A stretch of 64,000 nucleotides of DNA from positions 124,001-188,000 of the forward strand of contig NZ_JADNRL010000026.1 in assembly GCF_015595025.1 (NCBI RefSeq). The letters run 5' to 3'. Below, piece by piece: positions 36,871 to 45,791 of the stretch. The notes under the pieces were generated by a model. That model had not been told where the DNA came from, made no database searches, and worked only from the letters and a program-made list of their open reading frames with translations. The stretch comes from Halomonas sp. KAO (GTDB lineage: Bacteria > Pseudomonadota > Gammaproteobacteria > Pseudomonadales > Halomonadaceae). The first letter of the stretch is position 1. Every line of letters begins with the position of its first letter. The translations under genes were made by a program, and so were the position numbers.

Positions 36871-37893
36871 CTACTCCTCCAGGGTCCGTTCGTGGGATAT
36901 CGTCAACTCGGCCTGGCGCAGCGCCCGCCGCTTGCGCTCGCCGCTGGGCGAGTGCCCGAAGTGGTCGTGATAGCACTTGGTGAAGTGAGGCGGTGAAATG
37001 AAGCCACAGGCCAGCGCCACCTCGGTGATCGGCATATGGGTCTGCAGCAGCAGGAGTCGTGCCCGGGCCAGGCGCAGGGCCAGGTAATACTTCAGCGGGG
37101 GCACCTCCACATAGCGCTGAAACAGCCGCTCCAGCTGGCGCCGCGACAGGCCGGCATAACGCGCAATCTCATCCAGGGCCAGCGGCTCCTGCAGGTTGGC
37201 CTCCATCAGGGTGGCCACCTCCTCCAGCTTGGGATGGCTATGCCCCAGGCGCACCCGCAGCGGGGCGCGCTGACGGTCATCGACCCCGCGAATGCGTTCA
37301 TGAATGAACTCCTCGGCAATCGCCTCGGCCAGGCCGAGGCCCTGCTGGCGACCAATCAGGTTGAGCATCATGTCCAGCGGGGCAATCCCCCCCGAGCAGG
37401 TGTAGCGGTCGCGATCCATGACGAAGAGTTGCGAGGAGAAGGTCACGGCGGGAAAGCGCCGCGCCGCGTGGAGACTGCCGATATGTTCCCAGTGCAGGGT
37501 ACAGCGGTAGCCGTCGAGCAGCCCCGCCATCGCCAGCACATAGCCACCGGTGCACAGCGCTCCCAGCGGCGTGCCGCGCTCGGCCAGGCGGCGCAGCCAG
37601 GCGAGTACCGGGCGTTCGCAGTGCGCCTGCACCCCCACCCCACTACATACCAGCATCAGATCCAGGGCTGGCATCGGCTCCAGCGCCTGGTCCACCAGCG
37701 TGGCCAGGCCGTTGCTGGCATGCACCTCACCCCCATCACGACTCACCAGATGCCAGGTATAGAGCCGGTGGTCGGCCAGGTGGTTGGCCATCCGCAGCGG
37801 CTCCAGGGCCGAGGCGAAGGCCAGCTGCGAGAAGCCCGGCAGCAGCAGAAATCCGATATCGTAGTGGCAACCTGCCACGTCGGTGGTCGACAT
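36871..37893 (-). CDS. GbdR-like AraC-family regulator
   Basis: 340-residue transcription factor with an N-terminal DJ-1/PfpI-like domain (about residues 8-180, YDIGFLLLPGFSQLAFASALEP) and a C-terminal double helix-turn-helix AraC domain (about 215-315, LDEIARYAGLSRRQLERLF). This layout is shared by GbdR, CdhR and SouR, activators of glycine betaine, carnitine and sarcosine catabolism. ATG 37893 is preferred over GTG 37899. It converges on the dehydrogenase gene (5 bp apart) and diverges from fhs, so it probably controls the one-carbon cluster. Confidence 0.86.
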   Translation of the reverse strand: MSTTDVAGCHYDIGFLLLPGFSQLAFASALEPLRMANHLADHRLYTWHLVSRDGGEVHASNGLATLVDQALEPMPALDLMLVCSGVGVQAHCERPVLAWLRRLAERGTPLGALCTGGYVLAMAGLLDGYRCTLHWEHIGSLHAARRFPAVTFSSQLFVMDRDRYTCSGGIAPLDMMLNLIGRQQGLGLAEAIAEEFIHERIRGVDDRQRAPLRVRLGHSHPKLEEVATLMEANLQEPLALDEIARYAGLSRRQLERLFQRYVEVPPLKYYLALRLARARLLLLQTHMPITEVALACGFISPPHFTKCYHDHFGHSPSGERKRRALRQAELTISHERTLEE

Positions 37894-38015
37894 ACTCACT
37901 GGCTCCCGAAAGGCAGGCGATGACTCTTGGACATCAGAGATAGCCTATCCTCGTCGCTTGAGGCAAGTGGGTGACAATCACGCTCAGGGTGTCGCTGTGC
38001 CATAGACCCTCGACG

Positions 38016-38045
38016 TCGTCAGACAAGAGAAGCGGACGATGCGGG
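38016..38045. promoter_or_regulatory. Motif shared with the dehydrogenase promoter region (site B)
   Basis: TCGTCAGACAAGAGAAGCGG followed by ACGATGCGGG, 45 bp upstream of the fhs start, is the partner of the site at 34203-34233. It lies between the divergent AraC-type regulator and fhs, suiting regulation of fhs and autoregulation. Confidence 0.4.
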
Positions 38046-38089
38046 CGATACTGAACCCGACGACCGGCGTTTCCTCAGGAGCAACCGCC

Positions 38090-39829
38090 ATGCCGACCCA
38101 AGCGACCGACCCCATTCCCGCGCAACCCAACGACAACCTGAGCATCGCCAGGGCGGCACGACTCTGGCCCATCGAGGAGATCGCCCACCGCCTGGGCCTG
38201 CCCGGCGAGGCGGTGGAGCCCTACGGGCGCGGCATCGCCAAGATCGACCTTACGGCCATGACGGCACTGGCCGAGTCTCCTCGCGGGCGCTATGTGGTCG
38301 TCACCTCGATGACTCCGACGCCTCCCGGCGAAGGCAAGACCACCACCGCCATCGGCCTGGTGCAGGGGCTCCAGCGCCTGGGCCATCGCGCGGCGGTGGC
38401 CCTGCGCCAGCCCTCCATGGGGCCGACCCTCGGGCTCAAGGGTGGCGCCACCGGCGGCGGCCACAGCCAGGTACTGCCCATGGAGCGCATCAACCTGCAC
38501 CTCACCGGTGACCTGCATGCCGTCGCCGCGGCCCACAACCTGCTGGCGGCCATGGTCGACAACCATCTGCATCACCGTCTCACTCCGGAGCTCAGCCCGC
38601 GGGACATCTGCTGGCAGCGGGTGATCGACCTCAACGACCGAGCGCTTCGCCACCTGGTGCTGGGCCTTGGCGGGCGCGGCGACGGCGTGCCCCGCCAGGG
38701 GGGCTTCGAGATCACCGCCGCCTCGGAGGTAATGGCGGTGCTGGCGCTGGCCGACTCCCTGGCCGACCTGCGGAAACGGCTGGGGCGGCTGATCGTGGGG
38801 CTCGACCACGACGGCGAGCCGGTCACCGCCGAGCAGATCGGCGCCGCCGGTGCGATGACGGTGCTGCTCAAGGAGGCGCTCAAGCCCAACCTGCTGCAGA
38901 CCCTGGAGCATGCGCCGGCGCTGATCCACGCCGGCCCCTTCGGCAATATCGCCCACGGCAACTCCTCCATCGTCGCCGACCGCATCGGCCTCCACGCCGC
39001 CGACTTCGTGGTTACCGAGGCCGGCTTCGGCGCCGACATGGGGGGGGAGCGCTTCTTCAATATCAAGTGTCGTGCCTCGGGCCTCACCCCCGACGCCGCG
39101 GTGCTCGTGGTCACGGTGCGCGCCATGAAGTACCACTGCGGCCAGCACCGGGTGGTTCCCGGCCAGCCGCTACCGGCCTCGCTGCTGGCCGAGGCCCCCG
39201 AAGAGGTCATGGCGGGAGGTGCCAACCTGCTCAAGCAGATCGACAACGTGCGGGACCATGGCCTGACACCGGTCGTGGCGATCAACGCCTTCCCCGGGGA
39301 CCATCCGAGCGAGGTGGCCGCCATTCGCGAGCTATGTGCCTCGGTGGGGGTACGCGCCGAACTCTCCACCCATGTGCGCGACGGCGGTGAGGGAGCCGTG
39401 GCGCTGGCCGAGGCGCTGGTCGAGGCGACGGAGGGGGCCGCCGGAGACACCGACGCCTTTCACTACCTCTACCCCGATGAGCTGCCCCTGGCGGACAAGA
39501 TCGAGCGCATCGCCACCCGGCTCTATGGCGCGGATGGCGTCGACTTCGCCCCGGGCATACGGGAGCGCCTGGCGGGCTGGGAGGCGCGGGGATATGGCGC
39601 GCTGCCGGTGTGCATCGCCAAGACGCATATGTCGCTGTCTCACGATGCACGCCTGCTGGGTGCCCCCACCGGCTGGCGTCTGCCGGTACGCGAGGTGCGC
39701 CTCTCGGCCGGCGCCGGCTTCGTCTACGCCCTGGCCGGCGATATCCGCACCATGCCCGGGCTCAACGCCTCACCGGCTGCCACCCGAATCGATATCGATG
39801 ACGAGGGTAATACCGTGGGCCTGTATTGA
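38090..39829 (+). CDS. fhs: Formate--tetrahydrofolate ligase
   Basis: 579-residue 10-formyl-THF synthetase, which interconverts formate + THF + ATP and 10-formyl-THF. The P-loop TPPGEGKTTTAIGL and the folate-site segments GLKGGATGGGHSQVLPM and TEAGFGADMGGERFF are intact. ATG 38090 has CAGGAG upstream; an in-frame ATG at 38039 lies in the promoter region. Many gammaproteobacteria rely on PurU/FolD only, so fhs beside demethylases suggests that it recovers ATP while releasing formate from methyl groups. Confidence 0.95.
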   Translation: MPTQATDPIPAQPNDNLSIARAARLWPIEEIAHRLGLPGEAVEPYGRGIAKIDLTAMTALAESPRGRYVVVTSMTPTPPGEGKTTTAIGLVQGLQRLGHRAAVALRQPSMGPTLGLKGGATGGGHSQVLPMERINLHLTGDLHAVAAAHNLLAAMVDNHLHHRLTPELSPRDICWQRVIDLNDRALRHLVLGLGGRGDGVPRQGGFEITAASEVMAVLALADSLADLRKRLGRLIVGLDHDGEPVTAEQIGAAGAMTVLLKEALKPNLLQTLEHAPALIHAGPFGNIAHGNSSIVADRIGLHAADFVVTEAGFGADMGGERFFNIKCRASGLTPDAAVLVVTVRAMKYHCGQHRVVPGQPLPASLLAEAPEEVMAGGANLLKQIDNVRDHGLTPVVAINAFPGDHPSEVAAIRELCASVGVRAELSTHVRDGGEGAVALAEALVEATEGAAGDTDAFHYLYPDELPLADKIERIATRLYGADGVDFAPGIRERLAGWEARGYGALPVCIAKTHMSLSHDARLLGAPTGWRLPVREVRLSAGAGFVYALAGDIRTMPGLNASPAATRIDIDDEGNTVGLY

Positions 39830-39888
39830 CACCCTCTCACCCTATCGACCCCTGTCGGTCCCGGCGCCCCTGGTGACCACATCACGGC

Positions 39889-41181
39889 TCAGAACCCGAG
39901 CTTGTCACGGGCCTGGTAATACCAGGCTCCCAGGGCGGAGAGCGGCACCCGCAGCAGGCGTCCACCGGGGAACGGCAGATGCGGCAGCCCGGCAAAGGCG
40001 TCGAAGCGCTCCCCCTGGCCGTGCATCACTTCGGCGATCAGCTTGCCGGCCAGGTGGGTACAGGTCACACCGTGGCCGGAGTAGCCCTGGGCATAGTAGA
40101 CATTGCCGTTGATCACCCCGAACTGAGGCATCCGGTTGAGGGTCATCAGGAAGGTACCGCTCCAGGCATAGTCGATCCCGACGTCGGCAAGCTCGGGGAA
40201 GGTCTTAAGCAGCTTGGGCCGGATGACACTCTCGATATCTGCCGGGTCGCTGCCACCGTAATTGACGCCGCCTCCATAGAGCAGCCGGTTGTCGCGGGTC
40301 AGGCGGTAGTAGTCGAGCAGGTAGTTGCAGTCCTCCACCGCCAGGCCATTGGGCAGCAGCCCACGCGCCCTCTCCTCGCCCAGGGGTTCGGTGGTGATGA
40401 TCTGGGTACCACAGGGCATCGACTTGCCCTCGATTTCCGACAGCACACCCTTGAGATAGGCATTGCCGGCCATGACCACCCGCTCGGCACGCACCCGCCC
40501 CCTGGCGGTCGACACCACCGCCGGGGCACCATGCTTCAGCCCCGTGACCGGCGAGTGCTCGAAGATACGTCCGCCCAGGGACTCCACGGCGGCCGCCTGG
40601 CCCAGCACCAGGTTGAGTGGATGCAGGTGGCCACCGCCATGATCGACCAGCACGCCGGTATAGCGGTCGCTGACCACTTCGCGCTTGAGCGCCTCTCCTT
40701 CCAGCAGCTCGAGCTCCCGGTAGCCGTAACGCTCCCACAGCGCCTGATGCTCGCGCAGCCCCTTGAGCTGCCGACCGTTACAGGCGGCGAAGAGGTTGCC
40801 GTCGCGCAGATCACAGTCGATGGCATACCGGGCCACGCGTTCGCGGATGATGCGGTTGCCCTCGAAGGCCATGTCGCCCAGGACCCGGGCGGTCTCGGCG
40901 CCGTACCTGGCCTCGATCACGTCCATGTCGCGGCTGTAACTGTTGACGATCTGGCCGCCATTTCGCCCCGAGGCACCGTAACCGACCCTGACCGCCTCCA
41001 GCACCACCACCGACAGCCCACGCTCCGCCAGATGCAGGGCGGCGGAGACTCCCGTGAAGCCGGCTCCCACCACGCACACATCACAGTCGATATCACCCTC
41101 GAGGGCGGGGCGTTCGGGCGTCGGGTTGGCGGTATCGGCATACCATGATGCGGCGTGACCGGATTCGAACGAGACGGACAT
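39889..41181 (-). CDS. PuuB-like FAD oxidoreductase (copy 2)
   Basis: 430-residue DAO-family flavoprotein similar along its whole length to copy 1: VCVVGAGFTGVSAALHLAERG, GASGRNGGQIVNSYS, and C-terminal QGYSGHGVTCTHLAGK with FPGGRLLRVPLSALGAWYY. It probably oxidises a gamma-glutamylated polyamine. It stands downstream of the Pot operon but behind that operon's terminator, with its own AT-rich promoter region (41182-41275), so it is likely transcribed separately. Which polyamine it prefers cannot be told. Confidence 0.85.
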   Translation of the reverse strand: MSVSFESGHAASWYADTANPTPERPALEGDIDCDVCVVGAGFTGVSAALHLAERGLSVVVLEAVRVGYGASGRNGGQIVNSYSRDMDVIEARYGAETARVLGDMAFEGNRIIRERVARYAIDCDLRDGNLFAACNGRQLKGLREHQALWERYGYRELELLEGEALKREVVSDRYTGVLVDHGGGHLHPLNLVLGQAAAVESLGGRIFEHSPVTGLKHGAPAVVSTARGRVRAERVVMAGNAYLKGVLSEIEGKSMPCGTQIITTEPLGEERARGLLPNGLAVEDCNYLLDYYRLTRDNRLLYGGGVNYGGSDPADIESVIRPKLLKTFPELADVGIDYAWSGTFLMTLNRMPQFGVINGNVYYAQGYSGHGVTCTHLAGKLIAEVMHGQGERFDAFAGLPHLPFPGGRLLRVPLSALGAWYYQARDKLGF

Positions 41182-41275
41182 GGCGACCCCTTATTGGCAA
41201 TTTTACTTGACGCTATGACGCGATATTACCGGCCAAAACGGCAGAAAAACAACAATCAAGGCATATGATACTCAC

Positions 41276-41306
41276 CAAAAACCGCCGACGGCCACTCCGT
41301 CGGCGG
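41276..41306 (-). terminator. Rho-independent terminator of the Pot/PuuA operon
   Basis: Perfect 10-bp stem CCGCCGACGG/CCGTCGGCGG (41282-41306) with a CCACT loop, followed on the reverse strand by five T residues (41277-41281). It lies 35 bp past the stop of the last operon gene. Confidence 0.88.
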
Positions 41307-41340
41307 CATCCCCACTGGGTGGCGGTGATTGGCGGTGATC

Positions 41341-42417
41341 TCAGCGGCTGCGCGCCTCGTTCCAGAGCTCCTGCAGCAGCTCCAGCTCCTCGCCACTCAC
41401 CGAGGGGGTGAAGTGGAGTCGCTCCCGGGCCGCCGGACCCGGCATCACCGGCGGTTCGCGCAGGACATCATTGACCAGCTCCAGCGCCGCCTCGTTGGGC
41501 GTGGTGTAGAAGTTGTAGTTGGCCAGCCGCGCGGCCACCTCGGGGCGCAGCAGATATTCGATAAAGGCCCGGGCGGCCTCGACATTGGGTGCCCGCGACG
41601 GGATCGCCAGCACATCGACCCAACGCTGGGAGCCCTCCTCGGGAATGAAGAACCCCAGCTTGCCGTAGGTCTCGGGAGCCTCGGCACGCTTGTTGGCCAG
41701 GTCGCCGTTATAGGCCACGCCAGCGTGGATCACCCCGTTGGCCACCTGCTCGATGGCCGCCGTGGCATCCGTGAAGCCCACGAAGTTGTCGCGATTGCGG
41801 GTCTCGATGATCTGCCTGGCGGCCGCCACCCAGGGCTCCTGGCCCACACAGTCGAAGCCGGCTCCCTGGAAGGCGCAGGCAGTGCCGAAGGTGAACTGGG
41901 CGTCCCCCTTGAGCAGCGCGAAGGGATAGTCGGCATTGACCTGGGGGTCGTAGAGCAGCCCCCAACCAGGCTCGGGCGAAGGCCAGGTCTCGGTGTTGTA
42001 GACGATGCCGGTGGCGCCCCACAGGTAGGGCACGGTGTAGATCCCCTCGGGGTCATAGCTCGGCCCGCGGAACTCGCCGAGGATATTGTCGTGCCCCTCG
42101 AGCCCTTCCCCCTCGGCCGTCAGCGGTCGGATCAGGCCGGCCTCGATCAGTCGCGGCACGAAGTAGTCCGAGGGCACGATCAGGTCGTACTGGGCGTCAC
42201 CGCCGGCGGTCAGCTTGGAGAACAGCTCGGCGTTGGAGTTGTAGTAGTTCTGCACCACCTCGAGACCGGTCTCCGCCTCGAAACCCTCGATGATCGCAGG
42301 GTCCATGTAGTCCGACCAGTTGAACAGCCGCAGCTTGCCATCCTCGGCCGCCGCGGCAAGGCTCAAGGCCAGCAGGCCCAGCCCCGCAAGCGGCGCCCAG
42401 TGTCTTGGTGTCAGCAT
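41341..42417 (-). CDS. Polyamine ABC transporter substrate-binding protein (copy 1)
   Basis: 358-residue periplasmic binding protein of the PotF/PotD/SpuD family. A signal peptide (about residues 1-23, LAGLGLLALSLAAAA) precedes KLRLFNWSDYMDPAIIEGFE, the family's hallmark start with the ligand-contacting Trp-Ser-Asp-Tyr; YDLIVPSDYFVPRL follows. ATG 42417 has AGGGAG upstream. Last gene of the operon, 52 bp after the second puuA-like gene. Having two different binding proteins suggests two ligands, as with SpuD (putrescine) and SpuE (spermidine). Confidence 0.9.
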   Translation of the reverse strand: MLTPRHWAPLAGLGLLALSLAAAAEDGKLRLFNWSDYMDPAIIEGFEAETGLEVVQNYYNSNAELFSKLTAGGDAQYDLIVPSDYFVPRLIEAGLIRPLTAEGEGLEGHDNILGEFRGPSYDPEGIYTVPYLWGATGIVYNTETWPSPEPGWGLLYDPQVNADYPFALLKGDAQFTFGTACAFQGAGFDCVGQEPWVAAARQIIETRNRDNFVGFTDATAAIEQVANGVIHAGVAYNGDLANKRAEAPETYGKLGFFIPEEGSQRWVDVLAIPSRAPNVEAARAFIEYLLRPEVAARLANYNFYTTPNEAALELVNDVLREPPVMPGPAARERLHFTPSVSGEELELLQELWNEARSR

Positions 42418-42469
42418 CGTCGATCTCCCTGTTTCGAATCGCCGAGGGCGCAGGCCCCCGGCCACTAGC

Positions 42470-43837
42470 CTAGACCCTGAGCAGCAGGTGCTCCCGCTCC
42501 CAGGAGCTGATGACCTGGAAGTAGGCGCGATGCTCGGCCCGCTTCACCGCCAGATAGCTGTGCGTGAAGCGCTCGCCGAGGATATCGGAGAGGGCCTGGC
42601 ACTCCTGCAGCAGATCCAGTGCCGGCCCGATATCGTCGGGCAGCTTGTGGCCGCCTGACCAGGCCGAACCGGTCATCGGCGGACGCGGCTCGAGTTGGCT
42701 CAGCATGCCCAGATAGCCACAGGCCAGCGAGGCCGCCATCACCAGATACGGGTTGGCATCGGCACCGGCCAGCCGGTTCTCCACGCGGCTCGACTCGGGC
42801 GTCGATACCGGCACCCGCAACCCCACGGTGCGGTTATCCATGCCCCACTCCACGTTGATCGGTGCCGAGCCGCTGCTGTCGGTGCGCATCAGACGACGAT
42901 AGGAGTTGACGTTGGGCGCCAGCAGCGGCATCGCCGCCGGCAGGTACTTCTGCAGGCCACCGATGAAGTGGTGGAACAGCCGGCTGGGCTGGCCATCGTC
43001 GGCGGCGAACAGGTTATGGCCGCGTTCGCTATCCAGCAGGCTTTGGTGGATATGCATGGAGCTGCCGGGCTCATTGGCCATCGGCTTGGCCATGAAGGTG
43101 GCATACATGCCGTGACGCAGCGCGGTTTCTCGCAGGGTGCGCTTGAACATCACCACCTGGTCGGCCAGTGCCAGCGGGTCCCCATGCTGGAAGTTGACCT
43201 CCATCTGCCCCGCTCCCTCCTCGTGGATCAGGGTGTCCAGGTCGAGGCTCATGGCGTCACAGTAGTCATACATCTCCTCGAACAGCGGATCGAACTCGTT
43301 GACCGCGTCGATGGAGAACGACTGGCGACTGCTCTCCTGTCGCCCGGTGCGCCCGATGGGCGGCTCCAGCGGGTAGTCGGAGTCGGTGTTGGTCTTGACC
43401 AGATAGAACTCCACCTCCGGCGCGATCACCGGTTTCCAGCCCCGCTCGGCGTAGAGCCCCAGCACCCGCTTGAGCACATGGCGCGGCGCCAGATCCACCG
43501 GCTCGCCGGTCAGGTAGAAGCAGTCATGAATGATCTGCGCGGTGGGATCCTCGGCCCAGGGCACCAGGTAGATGGCACCGGGATCGGGCACCAGCTCCAT
43601 GTCCCGCTCGGTCTGGTTCCAGAAGCGAATATCCTCGTCGTCGGGATAGCCTCCGGTAACGGTCTGGATAAAGATCGAATCGGGCAGACGGGGGCGTCCA
43701 CCGTTGAGGTACTTGCCGGCGGGCATGATCTTGCCCTTGAGAATGCCGGTCAGGTCGCTGACCAGGCACTCGACCTCGGTGATGCCATGTTTCTGGAACC
43801 AGTCGTTGAGAAGCGGCTGTTCCTGTCGGTTACTCAT
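42470..43837 (-). CDS. PuuA/SpuB-like gamma-glutamylpolyamine synthetase (copy 2)
   Basis: 455-residue glutamine-synthetase-family ligase. It differs clearly from the 28-kb copy (for example EEGAGQMEVNFQHGDPLALA and EWGMDNRTVGLRVP) and resembles the SpuB/SpuI group of Pseudomonas. Metal and ATP segments are intact (APEVEFYLV, GSSMHIHQSL, NRLAGADANPY). Encoded between the two binding-protein genes of the Pot operon, so its substrate is probably what that ABC importer brings in, whether putrescine, cadaverine or spermidine. Confidence 0.87.
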   Translation of the reverse strand: MSNRQEQPLLNDWFQKHGITEVECLVSDLTGILKGKIMPAGKYLNGGRPRLPDSIFIQTVTGGYPDDEDIRFWNQTERDMELVPDPGAIYLVPWAEDPTAQIIHDCFYLTGEPVDLAPRHVLKRVLGLYAERGWKPVIAPEVEFYLVKTNTDSDYPLEPPIGRTGRQESSRQSFSIDAVNEFDPLFEEMYDYCDAMSLDLDTLIHEEGAGQMEVNFQHGDPLALADQVVMFKRTLRETALRHGMYATFMAKPMANEPGSSMHIHQSLLDSERGHNLFAADDGQPSRLFHHFIGGLQKYLPAAMPLLAPNVNSYRRLMRTDSSGSAPINVEWGMDNRTVGLRVPVSTPESSRVENRLAGADANPYLVMAASLACGYLGMLSQLEPRPPMTGSAWSGGHKLPDDIGPALDLLQECQALSDILGERFTHSYLAVKRAEHRAYFQVISSWEREHLLLRV

Positions 43838-43889
43838 GGGGAATGTCCTTGCTTATGGAAAGGCGGCCCCGCATACCGGGGCCGTCCAC

Positions 43890-44954
43890 TCAGCGCGACT
43901 GCACTTCCGACCACAGCTGCTGGAACACCTGCAGCGACTCGCCCTCGAGGCTCGGGGTGAAGCGCAGGCGCTCCATATCCGCCTCGCTGGGCTGCACCGG
44001 GGGCTGGGTCAGCACTTCATCCAGATAGGGCTCCGCCGCGGCGTTGGGGCTGGCGTAGTAGTTGAAGTTGGAGAGCTGGGCACCCACTTCGGCGTCGAGA
44101 ATGAAGTCGATGAACTGATGCGCCAGGTCAGGGTTCGGGGCCTCGGCGGTGATCATCATCGAGTCGACCCACATCTCGGCACCTTCATCAGGGATCATGA
44201 ACTCCAGCGACGCGAAGGTATCGGGGTCCTCCTCCTTGAAGTAGAGGTAGTCGCCGTTGTAGGTGAGGCCGGCATGGGTCACCCCCCGGGCCAGTTGCTG
44301 CAGCTGTGGCGTGCCGTCGCTGAAGCCACTGAAGGTCTCTCGATTCTTGGTCTCGATCAGCAGCCGCGCGGCCTCCTTCCAGCCCTCCGGGTCGGTGCAG
44401 TCGTAGCCATGCCCAAGATAGGCACAGGCTCCCCCCAGATTGACCTGGCCATCGCCCATCAGCGCGAAGGGATGGTCGGGATTGACCTCGGGGTCGAAGA
44501 GCAGCGACCAGCTCTTGGGTGCATCCGGGAAGGTCTCGCTGTTGTAGACCACCCCGGTGGTGCCCCACTGATAGGCCGCGCTGTACTCGCCCCCCGGGTC
44601 GAAGGTCGGATCCTTGAACTGTTCCATCAGGTTGTCGAAGTTGGGGATCTTCGACTTGTCCAGCGGCTGCACCAGCCCGGTCTTGATCAGCCTCGGCACA
44701 TAGTAGTTGGAAGGCACGATGATGTCGTACTGCGAGACACCACCCGCCTGAAGCTTGGAGAGCATCTCCGGCAGCGAGTTGAAGTAGTTCTGCACCACCT
44801 CGACGTCGTGTTTCGCCTCGAAGGCCTCGATGATCTCGGGGTCCATGTACTCGGTCCAGTTGAACAGGTAGAGCTTGTTCTCCTGGGCCTGGGCGCCGCC
44901 GGCGAGCAGCGCGGCACCGATGGATAGGGCGAGTGCACTCTTGTTGATTGTCAT
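43890..44954 (-). CDS. Polyamine ABC transporter substrate-binding protein (copy 2)
   Basis: 354-residue PotF/SpuD-family periplasmic binding protein. Signal peptide at residues 1-23 (ALALSIGAALLAGGAQA), then KLYLFNWTEYMDPEIIEAFE and YDIIVPSNYYVPRLIKTG. Compared with copy 1 it has Thr-Glu rather than Ser-Asp in the ligand-pocket NW(S/T)(D/E)Y motif, hinting at a different polyamine preference. It follows the potI-type permease by 39 bp. Confidence 0.9.
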   Translation of the reverse strand: MTINKSALALSIGAALLAGGAQAQENKLYLFNWTEYMDPEIIEAFEAKHDVEVVQNYFNSLPEMLSKLQAGGVSQYDIIVPSNYYVPRLIKTGLVQPLDKSKIPNFDNLMEQFKDPTFDPGGEYSAAYQWGTTGVVYNSETFPDAPKSWSLLFDPEVNPDHPFALMGDGQVNLGGACAYLGHGYDCTDPEGWKEAARLLIETKNRETFSGFSDGTPQLQQLARGVTHAGLTYNGDYLYFKEEDPDTFASLEFMIPDEGAEMWVDSMMITAEAPNPDLAHQFIDFILDAEVGAQLSNFNYYASPNAAAEPYLDEVLTQPPVQPSEADMERLRFTPSLEGESLQVFQQLWSEVQSR

Positions 44955-44993
44955 GATGACTCTCCTGGTTTCCCTGTGAAGGCAAGTGCCGGC

Positions 44994-45791
44994 TCAGGCC
45001 TGCCGGCGACGGCTGAAGATCAGGCTGATGGCGGCGACGATGGCGACCGCCGCGATCATCAGGGTAGCGATGGCATTGATCTCCGGTGAGATTCCCTTCT
45101 TGATCGCACCCCAGATGTAGATCGGCAGGGTCGCGCTCTCCGGTCCCGCGGTGAAGAAGCTGATGACGAAGTCATCCACCGAGAGGGTGAAGGAGAGGAA
45201 GAAGGCCGAGATCAGCGCCGGCTTGATGGTCGGCAGCATGAAGTGGATGACGCGCTTGATAGGCGTCGCGTAGAGATCCTTGGCCGCCTCGAACAGCGTC
45301 GGATCCAGGCCCACGAAGCGCGAATAGACGATCAGCGCCACGAAGGGAATCTGGAAGGTGACGTGGGCGATGATCATGGTGCCCAGGCCAGGCTGCAAGA
45401 AGCCGGTCAGGCGGTGGACCTGCACGAAGAAGGCCATCTCCGAGATGCCGAAGACGATATCCGGCAGCACGATGGGTAGATAGATCAGCACGATCAGCCA
45501 GCCCAGCTTGCGATGGCGGTGGCGATACATGCCGTAGCCGATCAGACAGCCGACCACCAGCGCGACGGTCGAGGAGACGATCGCCAGCCCCATGCTGTTG
45601 GCGAAGGCCGAGAGGATCTCCTCGTTGCCGAGCAGCCGCTCGTACCAGCGCCAGGAAAATCCCGTGAAGCGCGCGGCACTGTTGGAGGCGTTGAAAGAGA
45701 ACAGGGCGACCACGGCCAGCGGCAAATAGAGGAAGGCCAGGGTGAACCACCAGAAGCCGGTCAGGCTTCGCTTGAGTGTGCGCTTTCTCAT
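44994..45791 (-). CDS. potI: Polyamine ABC transporter permease PotI
   Basis: 265-residue inner-membrane permease with six spans and the EAA loop (FEAAKDLYATPIKRVIHFMLPTI, split near residue 175) that docks on the ATPase. It begins MRKRTLKRSLTGFWW and its ATG overlaps the potH-type stop as ATGA (45788-45791), so the long in-frame extension upstream is only overlap with that gene. With PotH and PotG it forms the PotFGHI-type importer. Confidence 0.92.
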   Translation of the reverse strand: MRKRTLKRSLTGFWWFTLAFLYLPLAVVALFSFNASNSAARFTGFSWRWYERLLGNEEILSAFANSMGLAIVSSTVALVVGCLIGYGMYRHRHRKLGWLIVLIYLPIVLPDIVFGISEMAFFVQVHRLTGFLQPGLGTMIIAHVTFQIPFVALIVYSRFVGLDPTLFEAAKDLYATPIKRVIHFMLPTIKPALISAFFLSFTLSVDDFVISFFTAGPESATLPIYIWGAIKKGISPEINAIATLMIAAVAIVAAISLIFSRRRQA

